Assembly (NCBI GenBank): GCA_900239685.1
Contig: OENT01000701.1
Location: 20,024-84,023, forward strand
Direction: 5' to 3'
DNA length: 64,000 bases
From: Rotaria macrura
Lineage: Eukaryota > Rotifera > Eurotatoria > Philodinida > Philodinidae
Position numbers and translations under genes: made by a program
Shown: piece after piece, positions 40,101-51,762 of the stretch
Layout: the number at the start of each line of letters is the position of its first letter
Position numbering within the stretch: the first letter of the stretch is position 1
Notes under the pieces: model-generated
The model's database searches: none
What the model saw: the letters and a program-made list of their open reading frames with translations, nothing else
What the model was told of the DNA's origin: nothing

Positions 40101-41276
40101 TCGGAAAAACCCGATATACTATTTTACTTAAGAGAGAAATGTCTCATTGGGAATCTACATTTGATTCAAATCACTTTTTTTTTCTACACGTACTTAAGTT
40201 CCATTAAGATGTATGTTGTTTCTCTTATTACCATGTGTTTCCGATGAAATCAACAACTTTCAACAGATTACTGCCATAGAAAGAAAGACACGTTTTTTAT
40301 TGTGGTCCTTACATTTTACTGTTCCAGTTCATCTTCAAAGGCAATAAGGTTGAAAGAAAAACATGCAAGCATCTCGATCTCATTCTAGGCATCGCAACGA
40401 ATATAACAAAATCTAAAACAATGAAAAATACAGTTTTCCTAGACGGAAAAATTTTCGATCTTCCTTTTCTTTTATCACTCGTTTATTTCTTTCCAAAACT
40501 GGAATTCAAGATAAGTTTTACTCTACCCTTGTATTCATATATATATATATATATTTGCTTATCTTGCAAACCTCATCATTACTAGTCGATCCATTTCTGA
40601 GCAATGCCCACAGGGAATATAATTATCTTGAAGACAGTAGTTTTCAATGCTTTCTCTTTATCATATCAATTTTGACTACTACTTCGACAGATGCTTGGTT
40701 AAAAAATCGATCACTTCGATAGAAACATTGAGAAGAAAAAAATCATAGAAGCTTTTTATTGATCTAACAAGCTGCGTCTCGTAAAAACAAGAAAGAGATT
40801 TTAGAAAAATTTTTTAAATCCAATCCAAAAGCAATATTTTGTTCTTACACAAACATAGCAGCATTAGCTCCTCACGTTCAAATAAGGCATAGATAAGAAA
40901 CCATACAGTTCATCATATTCAGATCACAATTATTTCCGACTAAAATAATATCTTTGAACGAATTTCCGTTTAACCCTCAAATAGAGTGAAGTAGTTCTGA
41001 TAACGAAGAATATAATATATTTGTTGGATAAAAAAACAATCGTAATGTTAATTAGTTTCGAAGCTGACTATTGTATATGAATGAAAAGTATATTTACTTT
41101 ATAATGGCATGGAATTCATTTCGTTAACATTATGACGTAACGAAAAAAAAACATTGGAATAATATTTCTTTCTTCACTAGAAAAAATTGGCAATTGAAAC
41201 TGACGGATCCTCAGTCGATGTGTATGCGAAGCTTTCTAGTTATTGTAAGGAAAATTCATGGAAACAATAAATAACA
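34117..41276. other. Large gene desert
   Basis: About 7 kb without a supported gene. The segment 34476-34800 is a long pyrimidine-rich tract that opens several overlapping frames by composition. A plus frame at 37258-37452 (including NKEVSIVASRILLSYRW) and a short one after a TTTCAG at 36898 look mildly coding but have no context. Simple repeats: (GA)n at about 39573-39597 and (AT)9 at 40537-40554. Confidence 0.45.
40537..40554. repeat. (AT)9 microsatellite
   Basis: Nine uninterrupted AT units in an AT-rich desert. Confidence 0.8.
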
Positions 41277-41348
41277 GGGCTAGTGGTCTAGTGGTATGAT
41301 TCTCGCTTAGGGTGCGAGAGGCCCGGAGTTCAATTCTCCGCTAGCCCC
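41277..41348 (+). tRNA. tRNA-Pro (AGG)
   Basis: A 72-base cloverleaf without intron. The acceptor stem GGGCTAG pairs fully with CTAGCCC, with discriminator C as is usual for proline tRNA. The D-arm region GGTCTAGTGGTATGA matches the internal A box. The anticodon arm CTCGC-TTAGGGT-GCGAG places AGG at positions 34-36. The variable loop is 5 bases. The T arm is CGGAG-TTCAATT-CTCCG, which supplies the B box. A run of eight T (41356-41363) follows as the RNA polymerase III terminator. All stems pair, so it appears functional. Confidence 0.97.
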
Positions 41349-41355
41349 TATTTCA

Positions 41356-41363
41356 TTTTTTTT
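41356..41363 (+). terminator. RNA polymerase III terminator of tRNA-Pro
   Basis: Eight consecutive T residues begin 8 bases after the tRNA 3' end. Confidence 0.85.
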
Positions 41364-44300
41364 CTCTCAGTAATTCAGCCACTTGAAGAAAATGTATTTC
41401 TTCGGTCAGAAAACATTGTCAACGATGTGCTCAGTCAATCGTTCAAGAATTAAATCAAATTCTTAATTAAGTTTTGTTTCAGCATAACGATTTTCTTCGA
41501 ATGAAACTAAAAATGTTCGATTCCGATGAATTTTCATTTAGTATACTTGATAAAATCAACGAAGACAACGTCTAGTAACCAAATTCACGAAAGTCTCATC
41601 GATTTCATTACTCTTATGTCCCAATGTGTGAGCAAAGCAGAAAATTCTTAATTGAATTTTATTCGAAAACAAAACAGATGTGCAGAGAAAAAGAAAGCAG
41701 CACTTTCAGAAATTTGATTAATAATTTTGAGATTTAATTCTGTGAATGTTCAAAACAATGCTTATCAATACAGAGGACACTTCTAGTTTTTTTTTCTCAA
41801 CAAGTTCAACATCACCATATTCTCTGTGTTGAATGCTGACAGGAAAAGAAATTGTTCTATATGTTTCAACTGTACAAAAAATTATTTGATTAAAATCGTC
41901 AAACTTTCACGATCATTTTCTTCGCTTTAAATTCAAAAGCAAAACAAATAATTCTATATCTTGCTTGCTCATGCTCATTTGCTCTGATGAGAGCTCCTCT
42001 ATACCAAAAGCCTCCCAACGGCAATACATTTCAATTTAAACGTGTTACGACTAAATGAATCGTCTGAATATATTTAGTTGTGTCTCTAAAGAAAAACAAT
42101 CGCATATGATTCGCATGATAATCATTGGTAGAAGTTGTTTCAGTTCGACGGATTCGTGTCATTATTCTATACAAAAATGATGATCGTTCTTATTTATCAG
42201 TTCATGATCATCTACAAATCTTGGGTGACTAAAACTTGTACTACAAAGTTCATTGCTCCGTCTGTCCTAACGTCGATCAAGACATATCACAAGCACATTT
42301 TCTATCAGCACTTCGATACAAAGACTCGAGCTCATCAACTACCTAACATAGAGCTTTAAAATTGTTAGTTTCAATAAATCCCATGACTGTCGCATCATCT
42401 CACACCAATTTACAAGTTCATCATTAGTTTTACCCACACTAGTATTCAAATTCTAGAGAGAAAAACACATGAAGAAACGCGGCCAAGTCGTACAATTCTT
42501 CTTTTTTCTCATTCATCTACTTTCTCCTTAATAAGAAACTTCTTGCTTTTCTTTCGTAAAAACAACATGCATAGCTTGATCATTATCATGCACACCAAAC
42601 AATCCATGGTCGATTATCACAACTTGTTATTCGAGTATATCCCATTTCATGACACACAAAAAATTCAATTAGAAAATATTAAATTTTACATTTATTTCTT
42701 TTTTCAAACAAAAAAAAATTACAAATATTAAAAAAATTGATCGATTTCAATAAAAATAAATAATAAGAAAACACATGTCACTATCATTAAAACGTACAAG
42801 GCATATGTAACTAAACCCTCTCCCTGATTATTTAAATCCTCTTACCTAAAGCGTATTTTAAATAATATCATTTAAAAAAATCAAACTTTCTTTCTGTAAC
42901 TTGGTAGTTTGCAATCTCCTATATTCACAAAGCATGAGTCATAACCAAGACTTGTCCTCGTCAAGGACAACCATTGTCGATGCCATTTATCCTCCCCATT
43001 TTACCATTTGAACCAAATTTTATCTATGTTAACATAGTAAAATAAATCCACTTTCTTCTTGAAATATAAACTGGCTTAAAACGAATTTCATCATAAAAAA
43101 GCTAATAAAATCGTGTTTCATCTTGTCGATAATTCAGATCGATAAGTTCAAGTAGCTTGACACCATTATAAGACAATGTCAAATATATTAGTCATCGTTG
43201 TTTTTTTTTATTTTCTACATATATGAATAAACAGACGAAATTTGTGTTCATGTCAACAAAGCAGGACTGTGATATGGATAAAAAAAATCAGCACATGACA
43301 CAATCCCTTTGATGACACAAAGTCTTTCATATAAACGACGATCTCTGTGATTTCCATTCCACCAAAGCTGGCTGTGATATGATTACAATTTTACTTTATT
43401 AAACACATAATCACAACCATTTGGCGGAAAAGTTTCCATTCACAATAGAAGATATTTTCTAGTTTTGTTCAAAGTATTTTTTTTTCTTCGTGTTAAATAG
43501 ATGCAAATCAAAGATATTCTTTGGAAAGACAGACTAGTAAGGTGACAAATCGAAAATCAACATCTCACTACCCATGTCTTTCATAGAAGATCTTTTTATG
43601 GTGCACAATAAAGCGATTTACCTTATCTCAGTTGATTCGTTGTGATCGAATTTTGGATGACCTTACCCGTTGGTTAACGCTCGGACAATGTCTGACATGC
43701 ATCTTCTTTATATAGGCAGTGTAGAAAAAAAGAAGGAAATGAACGCGGACGGCAGAAAAAAAATACATCCGACGGCCATTGTTCTTGCTTGACCTCGTCT
43801 TCTCCTCTTTCCTATCAGCCAATTGGCTCAATGCCCATGAAGAAAATGTTTTCTTTCTGACTTGGCCAGTATCCAATATCCTTATTGTTCTCTCTTCTCA
43901 ATTTTTCTCCTTTTTTTTCGTTGCTTCGTGTATGTTAGTAACCGACGGGCATATGTGTCAAAATTTGACATAGATGGGAGGAATGGTGGCGCCCGTCGAC
44001 GGTCACATGAGAAAGGAAAACAATTAGAATTGAATGTGTTCGATGTACGTGTTATGCGATTAGACAAAACAAGCGAGTGAAAGGCACATGGCAAATATTT
44101 GTTTGAAACGAAATGAAGAAAAAATCAAATGAGACAAAATGAATTTAGTTACTAGCGACATCGCATCCGCTTGTTAAATATTGCATTTAGATGAGATATA
44201 TAAACATGACATGGTTAAATCGATTAGCAATGCAATGAAATTTTCGAAAAAAAGATAACTTTATTTTGTTTGAAGATACTTGATGGTTGCAATGCATTTT

Positions 44301-45309
44301 AACACTGTGCTCAATCTATTTCTCTCTTCTACGGTCAGCTGTGTGTCAGAAGAATAGCACATGCGTTTATCGAATACAATTCGTGATTGAAAGAAAAAAG
44401 TGAGAATTCATGTTTCTTCCTATTCGATAATAGAGAAACAGTTATTCAAAATAGTGTTGTCTTTATGAATATGTATTATCACATTCACCATTCTAGTTTT
44501 GATTATATTCGAACTTTTTTCTTCGTGCAAATACTTCTAATATGCTATCTTATTGACCATATAGATACGAACACCATATTTTCTATGATTAGGTTTGTTG
44601 AAATTATTCTACGAATATTTTTGAAATCGAAATTTATTCTGAAGAAAAAAGATCGCACTTAATGATGATTGTCGAGGAATGATTGTAGATCACTATAGTG
44701 AAAATAATTCATTGTTAACTGTTCGCATTTCGATTATAATGAAGTGTTATGTTTTGAGTGTGATATTCTTCAAGTGTATAACGTTTTTAAAATATTCATC
44801 ATAATTAAGTCGCTCGATTACATTATCGATGTGTGTAGCTCTATCTGTTTGATTTAAAAGGGATGTATCAAATTACTATAGAAAAACATTATTATTAAGT
44901 GACACGGTAAGATTTCTTTTTGACACATGTATCGATCATAGTAATTATTTTCGAAAAACAAGATAGAATCTCCATCGAGCAGACTTCATATTTTGAAAAA
45001 AAGAACAGTTCTAAATTAAAGGAATTCACACAGATTTAGATACATGTAAATCGAGACAGCAGAAAAAGTTCACTCTAAATTGTCTAACTTAAGATCATGA
45101 TTAATTTATCATTGTTTTTGCATAGATGTTTCTGCCGATGTATTTCGTGTTATACCAACGATTTGACAATGCCATACATTTGACATTAGTATTATCTATT
45201 CATTTTTCAAAATATGAGTGAAATATTTTCATCATTTGTGCTGAATCATGTTCGAAGGAGATCAGCATGCTATCGTAGATCGTTTCATTCACTTTATTGA
45301 GAAAAACTA
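41364..45309. other. Intergenic desert with one candidate minus-strand promoter
   Basis: AT-rich with no supported coding region. Overlapping frames on both strands at 43628-44094 lie in a more GC-rich patch, but none shows a domain. A minus-strand TATATAAA at 43707-43714 is listed separately. Confidence 0.4.
43707..43714 (-). promoter_or_regulatory. Candidate TATA box without an identified gene
   Basis: On the minus strand the sequence CCTATATAAAG closely resembles the CCTATAAAAT box of the antistasin-like gene. About 40 bases downstream is a GTAAGG donor (GT at 43666-43665), so a short non-coding first exon is possible. No coding exon was found downstream on that strand. Confidence 0.3.
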
Positions 45310-45315
45310 TTTATT
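45310..45315 (-). terminator. Poly(A) signal on the minus strand
   Basis: TTTATT on the plus strand reads AATAAA on the minus strand, 25 bases past the stop at 45340. The only other copy between the hydrolase stop and here lies inside the 45340-45549 frame, so this signal may serve the hydrolase transcript, the orphan exon, or both. Confidence 0.45.
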
Positions 45316-45339
45316 TGATATTGATAGGAATCGATAATC

Positions 45340-45549
45340 TTATTCATCGGCTTGTCTCAATTCAATAGTAGAGATATCGACGTGGGTTTCGATCAATGGA
45401 ATAGTTGTTCTTGATACATGATGATTACTGTTTACATCGTCGATGTCAACTACATTTATTTTTCTTGTCAACGCCAATACATATTGGGCGTTGACATATG
45501 GACGAGTATGATCAAACATGGAGAATAATTCTTTGTTGACATTCAATAA
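45340..45549 (-). other. Putative terminal exon, gene unknown
   Basis: A pyrimidine-rich tract ending TTTCATTAG precedes 69 codons (including NVNKELFSMFDHTRPYVNAQ and a polar tail ending RQADE) closed by TAA. An AATAAA follows 25 bases later. Acceptor, coding-like composition and poly(A) signal agree, but I found no upstream exon that joins in frame: candidate segments at 45600-45700 give stops. The tail would suit a cytoplasmic C-terminus. It may be a relic or an alternative 3' end downstream of the hydrolase gene. Confidence 0.33.
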
Positions 45550-45849
45550 CTAATGAAACAAGGAAAAAATGAAAGGAAGCAAATGTATTACATGATCGAA
45601 ATTCGAATCATAACAAACATGACCAATCGATGAATAAATACTAAGTAGAACAAAGGCAATACAATGTCATTGATGAAGGAACATCGATCGTTCTTATGAA
45701 TAGTATCTAGAAAACAAGACTATGAAGTATTGATAATAATCCAAATGAAAATACAATAAATAAGATCATCAATCACGTTGTTCATGTCCTTGGAATAAAT
45801 CATACATCCATCTATGTAAAATATGACAGAAAAAAGAAGTAAATTAAAC

Positions 45850-47059
45850 TTATTCGTGGAGACTTTCGTCAAAGATTTCTCGAATCCAATACTTGATATT
45901 ATTAAGTGTATTTCTTGCTTCAGGATAGTACAGAAAAAATATTGGATAAACATGCATCAAATGTAAACCTTCTTCAAACGTAACAGATACACCAGCATCC
46001 CGTGCCTTCTTTAGAAGACGTCTCGAATCATCTTCTAATATTTCAGCTGTACCTACAGTGATATACATGGGTGGAAATCTTTCAAATGAACCGAATAAAG
46101 GACTGAAAATAGGATTATCAACTGACAAGTGAGATTGATTAGGACCTAGCATTAATTTAATCATTCGATCGTCATCTTCTCTAGTATAACGAAAGATAAT
46201 ATCACTGTGACGATTACGTTTATGACTTTCACCCGATGCTGAAAGATCCGTCCACGGTGATATAAGAATAACACCACGGGGAATTACCGATAATTGACGA
46301 GCAATCAAAGCTTGAATAGTTAATAGAGTAAGACCACCACCTGCTGAGTCGCCCATAATTAATATTTGAGATGGTGAAATATTGTAACGAAGAAGTGCAT
46401 GATAAAGTGTCAGTGCATCGTCAACACTTGCTGGTAATGGATATTCAGGACAAAGACGATATTCCAAATGAAGTATAGTTATATTAAAGAGATATGACAA
46501 ATAACATTCGAAACCACTATAGCCTGTAAATGGATCAACAGAGATTTTCATAATCATAAAATGAAATATGATATACGCTCTGCTTACTATCGATATCACC
46601 TAACATGTATATTCCACCGTGAAAATACAGTAATATTTTATCAGAATCGTTTTGAAAATCTCGCAGTGGATAATTTATCCAGTAAGTATTTACTGAATGT
46701 CCATTGTGTTGAAATACTTCGTTGTCGATTTGACATTGGTATGGTTTCGGAATAATTTTATTCATTGTAAAAGCTGCACGTAAGTCTTTCAATAAATTTT
46801 GTACATCAGCTTTTGGATCGAGTTCTACTGTTGGTACATAACGCATTATTTCTTCAAAAGCTTGATATTCGGCACTAAGATGTGGTCGAGATTCATCGCC
46901 GACGAAAGAATATTTCAGTGATAGTACAGAATGAAACCAACGAAGACAAAGATATGAATGATTTATTGAACCGTAATAGAATGGTATGATTATAGCCACA
47001 ACCAAATTGAATGTAACCAACATTTTTACGAATCCAGACAAACGATTTAAGAATGACAT
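45850..47059 (-). CDS. GDXG-family alpha/beta hydrolase (lipase/esterase, HSL-like), two exons
   Basis: Minus-strand exon 1 is 47059-46600 and exon 2 is 46523-45850. The 76-bp intron (GTGATA...TTTACAG) joins in phase 1 at Gly154, giving 377 aa. Reading through the intron would break the conserved region. Residues about 11-30 are a membrane anchor. The oxyanion motif HGG is at 147-149, followed by EYRLCPEYPLP at 174-184. The nucleophile motif GDSAGG has Ser213. The acid is Asp318 or Asp319 (EILEDDSRR) and the base is His344 (LMHVYPIF). All catalytic residues are present, so it should hydrolyse carboxyl esters. The family includes arylacetamide deacetylase and hormone-sensitive lipase, but the substrate cannot be read from sequence. 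It is likely anchored to a membrane. No clear TATA box is seen. A CT microsatellite lies about 120 bases upstream. Confidence 0.92.
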
Positions 47060-47912
47060 TCGATGAATATCGTAGAAAATAAAATGAGTTCTTCTTTCTT
47101 TTAAAGAACCTTTTCGTTTAATCGTACGAAAGTGTGTTTCATAAAGTTAAGTACAAGAGTTCGGTTTTTTTCTTTCTTACTCTCTCTCTCTCTCTCTCTG
47201 CGTTCTGATTAGCATGATGGTATACATACTTGTAAAACCTACATGAAACGAAAATAAAAAACACCGTAACATTCTTATTTCAAATAGTGTTTCATTTTGT
47301 ACAGACAAGTGAAATGAAACCGTGCCACAAACACATGAAATTGTATTTTCGCTGGTGCACTTTTATTTATGTTGTGAAGATTAGTTTAATCAATGATACT
47401 GCGGAATTTTCCTAAGATTATGACAAGTCATATTTACTCATGTGATTTCAAAATCTTGACAAATATAACTAATTGTTAATTCACTGTAGTTTTGATGCAT
47501 AACAGTTTGAATCTATGGAATAATACTAATAATTATATTTCTTGTTTTGGCAAAAATTTCAGAAAATAAAGAATACAAAACACATATCAAATGAAAATCA
47601 TCGTGAAAGGTTAATTCTTCGTGTAGTCAGTAAGACATTAAAGTAACATACATGAGATTGTTGATGAAAAACAAGCTTTTAACTTAAACGATTTATGTCA
47701 GAGTAATTATTAGAATTTACAATCAAAAATTTTTATCTTTATTTACCTTCGAAGTCGTGCTCTTTTTATTCAACATAAGTCTTCGAGCTAAGTCCATACG
47801 AATAATCCTGTATTATACAAAGGGAAGATTTTGATTCGTCAATTATGATCGAAGAACAGTTCAATTGAAATGAGAAAAAACAACCATAAAATTATGATGC
47901 TTGGTCTTTTTT
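47060..47912. other. Intergenic, upstream of the hydrolase
   Basis: Contains the (CT)10 microsatellite at 47180-47199 and otherwise AT-rich sequence with no supported gene. Confidence 0.45.
47180..47199. repeat. (CT)10 microsatellite
   Basis: Ten CT units about 120 bases upstream of the hydrolase start codon, which reads as GA repeats on the transcribed strand. Confidence 0.8.
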
Positions 47913-48435
47913 GTGTACTCAAAAAGTGAGCACACTCTAGAATTGGTCAGTGTGTCCCACTGGCCGTTTACACGATAACTCTTTACAAATACATTCAATT
48001 CAGCTGAAATTTTGTGCACAGAATTGTCTCATAAATATCTCGGTCGAGTTCGAAGATGAGAAGGATCTGGCAGGAAATGGCTGAGTTATCGAAAAAACTG
48101 TCATTATTGACTAAACAATCCCTGAGGTGGGGTAAAGGGATTTTTTCGAAAAAAGCACTTTTTCTCAGAATTATCCACAACGTATATAAACTGACTCAAT
48201 TTTTAACGCTGATTCCGAATCTGATATTAGTTATGAACTAAATCGTAGCTTTCTAACAAAACATTGGCTGAAAAAGGTCTCAAATGCACAAAAACTACAT
48301 CTAGAAACGAAATTGCATAGAAATGTCTGAGATGACCACTTGTTTTTGGGTTTACCAAAAAGGTTTCCCAAGATACTTCCACCGTGCACACATTCTAGAA
48401 TGACTGATTTGTCTCATTCACTTTTTGAAGTACAC
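47913..48435. mobile_element. Possible non-autonomous element with short terminal inverted repeats
   Basis: The left end GTGTACTCAAAAAGTGA and the right end, which reads GTGTACTTCAAAAAGTGA in reverse complement, are inverted matches differing by one inserted base. The inside (about 520 bp) has no supported open frame. Both ends also carry GCACAC next to TCTAGAA. Target-site duplication is not clear, so this is tentative. Confidence 0.4.
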
Positions 48436-49342
48436 CTAACTGTCGGACATAAGTCCGAAGTTTTCACATTTATTTCAATTATAGAAACACTGATTGTTTT
48501 CAGAAAAATTAATTAATTTCAAGACCTAACTGAGAGCTATGTGTTAGGACTAGAATTTAGTGATCATCTCGTTGAATATACACGTCAAATATTGAGCACA
48601 GTTTTAATTCGAGATTGGTGAAGTCTTCTTTGAAAATTCCTTGATCTATGGAATAGCGAATGAAACAATTCCGAGCATGTTCACATCGAGATGAATAAAA
48701 GGAAACAATAGTTTCTTGTATCACTATTAAAAACTAATTGTCAAAATAAATCAAACAGCTCTCCGGTACTCCTGAAAATAATATGGAGAAACAATTCAGT
48801 ATTCAGAAAGCGTTCCAAGTTTTGATCAAAATCTATCGATTTCGATCAGTTTAATATTTCATCGGATACAAAAAAGAACAGATGAACAAGAATGTTTATC
48901 AGAAATTTTGATCAATAGATTCCATGAAGAGAGATGTTTTTACACTTTTCAGGAATTATTTCACTATTCGACAGCAAAACTCTATAGATATTCTCCAAGT
49001 TCATGTTCGTTAAGACAGCAAAATTCTAATTTTTGCTTAAAGATTTCTACTGATCGAAAAGAACTTTCAAACATGTGAAAACATTTTCCTAGTCAGTCAT
49101 TATTAGATTCCTCAATTTTGACAGTAGTCGTTTCGCCGTACATCCTTTAATATGAAAGAAAACTAATAATACAGTCAATTGTAAATGTTCTACATATTCT
49201 TTCATCATGATACATGGAATACAAAAAAATTGAAGTTGAAATTCTAATTATTTAAAAATATATTGTTGCTAAATTAAGGGTATCAAATGTTCAGAATTTC
49301 TTTTGTTTCTATTTAATATGAATACATCATACGTGAAAAAGT
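48436..49342. other. Intergenic, no gene seen
   Basis: AT-rich spacer between the inverted-repeat element and the PARP-type pseudogene. Nothing is supported. Confidence 0.45.
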
Positions 49343-50660
49343 TTATGTTTGTAAATTTTTACTAATAAAATCAAACAATACTTCGGCACTACTAGTTGCA
49401 TGAATTTGAGATGCTGGTAGAGTTAAATCCCGTTGTCTCGATGATAAGTTTTATTCACACAATAAATAATAATCGGTAGAGATGATCGACATTGTCTCAC
49501 GAATTCTTCACCGTCATCTGCTCCATTTTTAACTACCACACATTTCATAGATTCATCGATCATTAATTTAAAATTTGAAATATCGAGTGCGTCAATACCA
49601 GATTGCGTACCATTGTTTCATTTTTTTTCAAACAAAGACGAACTCTGTTCATTGGTGATTTAGAATCTCGCCAGATAACAAAACAAGAGACTGGCAATAG
49701 TTCAATAATATACCATCGCATAATTCGCTCACTTCTCTTAACAACAAATTCTTTGTAAATTGGAATTTTCCTTCTAGAAACAGAATACCCATCGATCTCT
49801 ATTGGTATTTAATGACCATCATAATCCAGATGCATAGGCTTACCTTTAAAACTCATACCCGTAGTTGTTAATGTTTTACCTAGTCGTTCTATGCTAAAAA
49901 TAAGATACGAAAAACTTGAATTTGATTTCACATAATTTAAAGCTGTTTCTGGTGAACTACTAAAATAAATTCCTTTTCCAAAATAGCCAACATCTATTCG
50001 TTTTTCTCCAGAATCGTATTGAAAAATTTTCTCAAAGATTCCATTGAACCTAATCGAATTTGTACCATGGAATAAGAACTTTTCATTTTCATCGACATCT
50101 ATTAAGTTTTGGTATTTATAAAAGATCTGTTCACTGTAAAAAATCGAACCATGATCAATAATGTATTCATCAGTACACAATTACATGAATTGAAACACAC
50201 AAGTGTTGATCTAACAACTTTTTTCAATCATCAGTTGCCGAGTGACGTGATCGATAGTTGCAGGTCGTTCGCACAGACGAAGGACAACGCCGACTGCTTC
50301 GAGTTAGAGATGATTCTTATCATCGATTGGTTTTTTCTAACTAAAGTTTTGTAATTCTACTTGCACTTCTTTCGTCGTGAATAACGTATGATCAGCAATA
50401 AATTTCTTCGTTTTAGGTAAAATCATCACAAGTAGCCTGTTGAGAATTCGCTTTAATTTTTCTTGAAATTGTTTTCGTTTTGCTGCAAATTTTATCTTAA
50501 CCTTAGTACTACCTTCTTCTACGTCAACAAGGATTAAGCCGGCTCGATTAATTTCAACATCATCTGCTAAGCATTAGAGAAATACATTCATTCCAATCAA
50601 ACTGATTCGATGATATTGGTGCTGTGAAGATGATTGTCGGCAATTAGTTGATTGATTGTT
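49343..50660 (-). pseudogene. PARP-type ADP-ribosyltransferase pseudogene
   Basis: The best-preserved part (50180-49809, minus) carries the PARP catalytic signature: FLFHGT with the NAD-binding His (codon near 50068), then GYFGKGIYFSSSPETALNY with the conserved Tyr (near 49966). The frame is cut by TAA at 49811-49809. Related sequence continues in the same frame (VVKRSERIMRWYIIELLPVS) to about 49625, shifts near a run of eight T on the plus strand, and continues (SMKCVVVKNGADDGEEFVRQ) with another stop and shift. It finally ends with SSAEVLFDFISKNLQT and a TAA at 49343. Upstream, about 50577-50340 reads as a charged segment (LILVDVEEGSTKVKIKFAAK) followed by stops and shifts. Multiple breaks mean it cannot make a full enzyme. 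Intact relatives transfer ADP-ribose from NAD to targets. Confidence 0.75.
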
Positions 50661-51740
50661 TACAATTCTTTGGTAACGGAATCAGTACTGTGCTATTGTT
50701 ATGTAATGATTGACAAATCGGTGACTAATGCTGAGTAATTTGTGTGACAACTCTCTGTACAGTACGTGCAACGATTGTACTTTGTAAAACTCGCATATGT
50801 GTTCGAAGAAGATAGTGACTGGAAGTTTAAGATTGAGATTTTTTATGGTTCCCACCTCCCGGTTACAGACGTAGTCTTTGGCTACAGACAACCCCGCTCC
50901 CTCCCATTACAGACATAATAATCAATGTGATTTATCGTTTATTTCAATTCGTACAATAAGAAAAATGTTCAATTAAGAAAAATGGAAAATAACGAACGAA
51001 TATAATAACAATGAAAAAGGAGAATAGGGAGCCCATCAGAGAAAGACGATGCAAAAAATTTCTTCGTATTACTTCGTATGTATTTTCGATTAGCATTATG
51101 AAGCTATAGATAAGTGAGTGTCACATTTTAGCCCAAAGGCGCTGCCCTAACAAGATTTTTAAAATGGTTTTTTCATGATATGGTTCTCTTCTCCCTGATA
51201 ATTTCCAGTGTAACACGTTTTAGTTTTTATGAAATCACTACTAATGATTTCATTTTTCGGATTTTTATTTTCATTCAACAAAAAGCCTTCATCTTTGCAA
51301 TTAGTTTATTCAAATTAACTATATGATTTAAAATTCACAATACTATTCGTGTGAATCAGAAATGTTTCTCTAATAGTTTCAATAAAACTCAGGTGTCTAC
51401 AAACACAGACATAAGCGTTTTCGTTTGTTCGATGACAGTTAGTGTGTAAGATATTAGTTCAGTACGTTAAAAGCCATGATGCAACTTATCTGAGATATAA
51501 TTAGTTACAACCGAGATGAATAGAAACGATCATATAGGACAAGATATTTGAATAATGATCCTAAATATAATTTATTCTATAGTGACTATTCACAAAACAC
51601 ACTTTCTTATAGATGTTTTGCAGCTTTGTCGAACCTTCATTATTCATCATGAATCCTTTCTGTATACGATGAAGAGTTCAAGAATTCTGTCTTTTAATAT
51701 ACATTTGATCAGTTCAAAGTCATGCAAAATCCTGCTTAAG
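50661..51740. other. Intergenic, no supported gene
   Basis: A minus frame at 50682-50891 may be a further relic of the pseudogene's 5' part, but I cannot link it. A C-rich patch (CACCTCCCGG, CCCGCTCCCTCCC) lies at 50850-50910. Confidence 0.4.
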
Positions 51741-51762
51741 CCCCCCCCCCCCCGCCCCCGCC
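51741..51762. repeat. Poly-C tract
   Basis: Thirteen C, then G, five C, G, two C: a striking C-run in an AT-rich region. It marks the left edge of a segment (to about 53390) with no open frames. Confidence 0.8.

Noticed and set aside
43628..44094. Overlapping frames on both strands in a GC-richer patch
   Set aside because: No domain, signal peptide or consistent splice sites, and mutual overlap on opposite strands. Only the TATA box and donor seemed worth recording.
45720..45953. 77-codon minus frame overlapping the hydrolase 3' end
   Set aside because: Out of frame with the intact hydrolase and extends into its 3' region; shadow.
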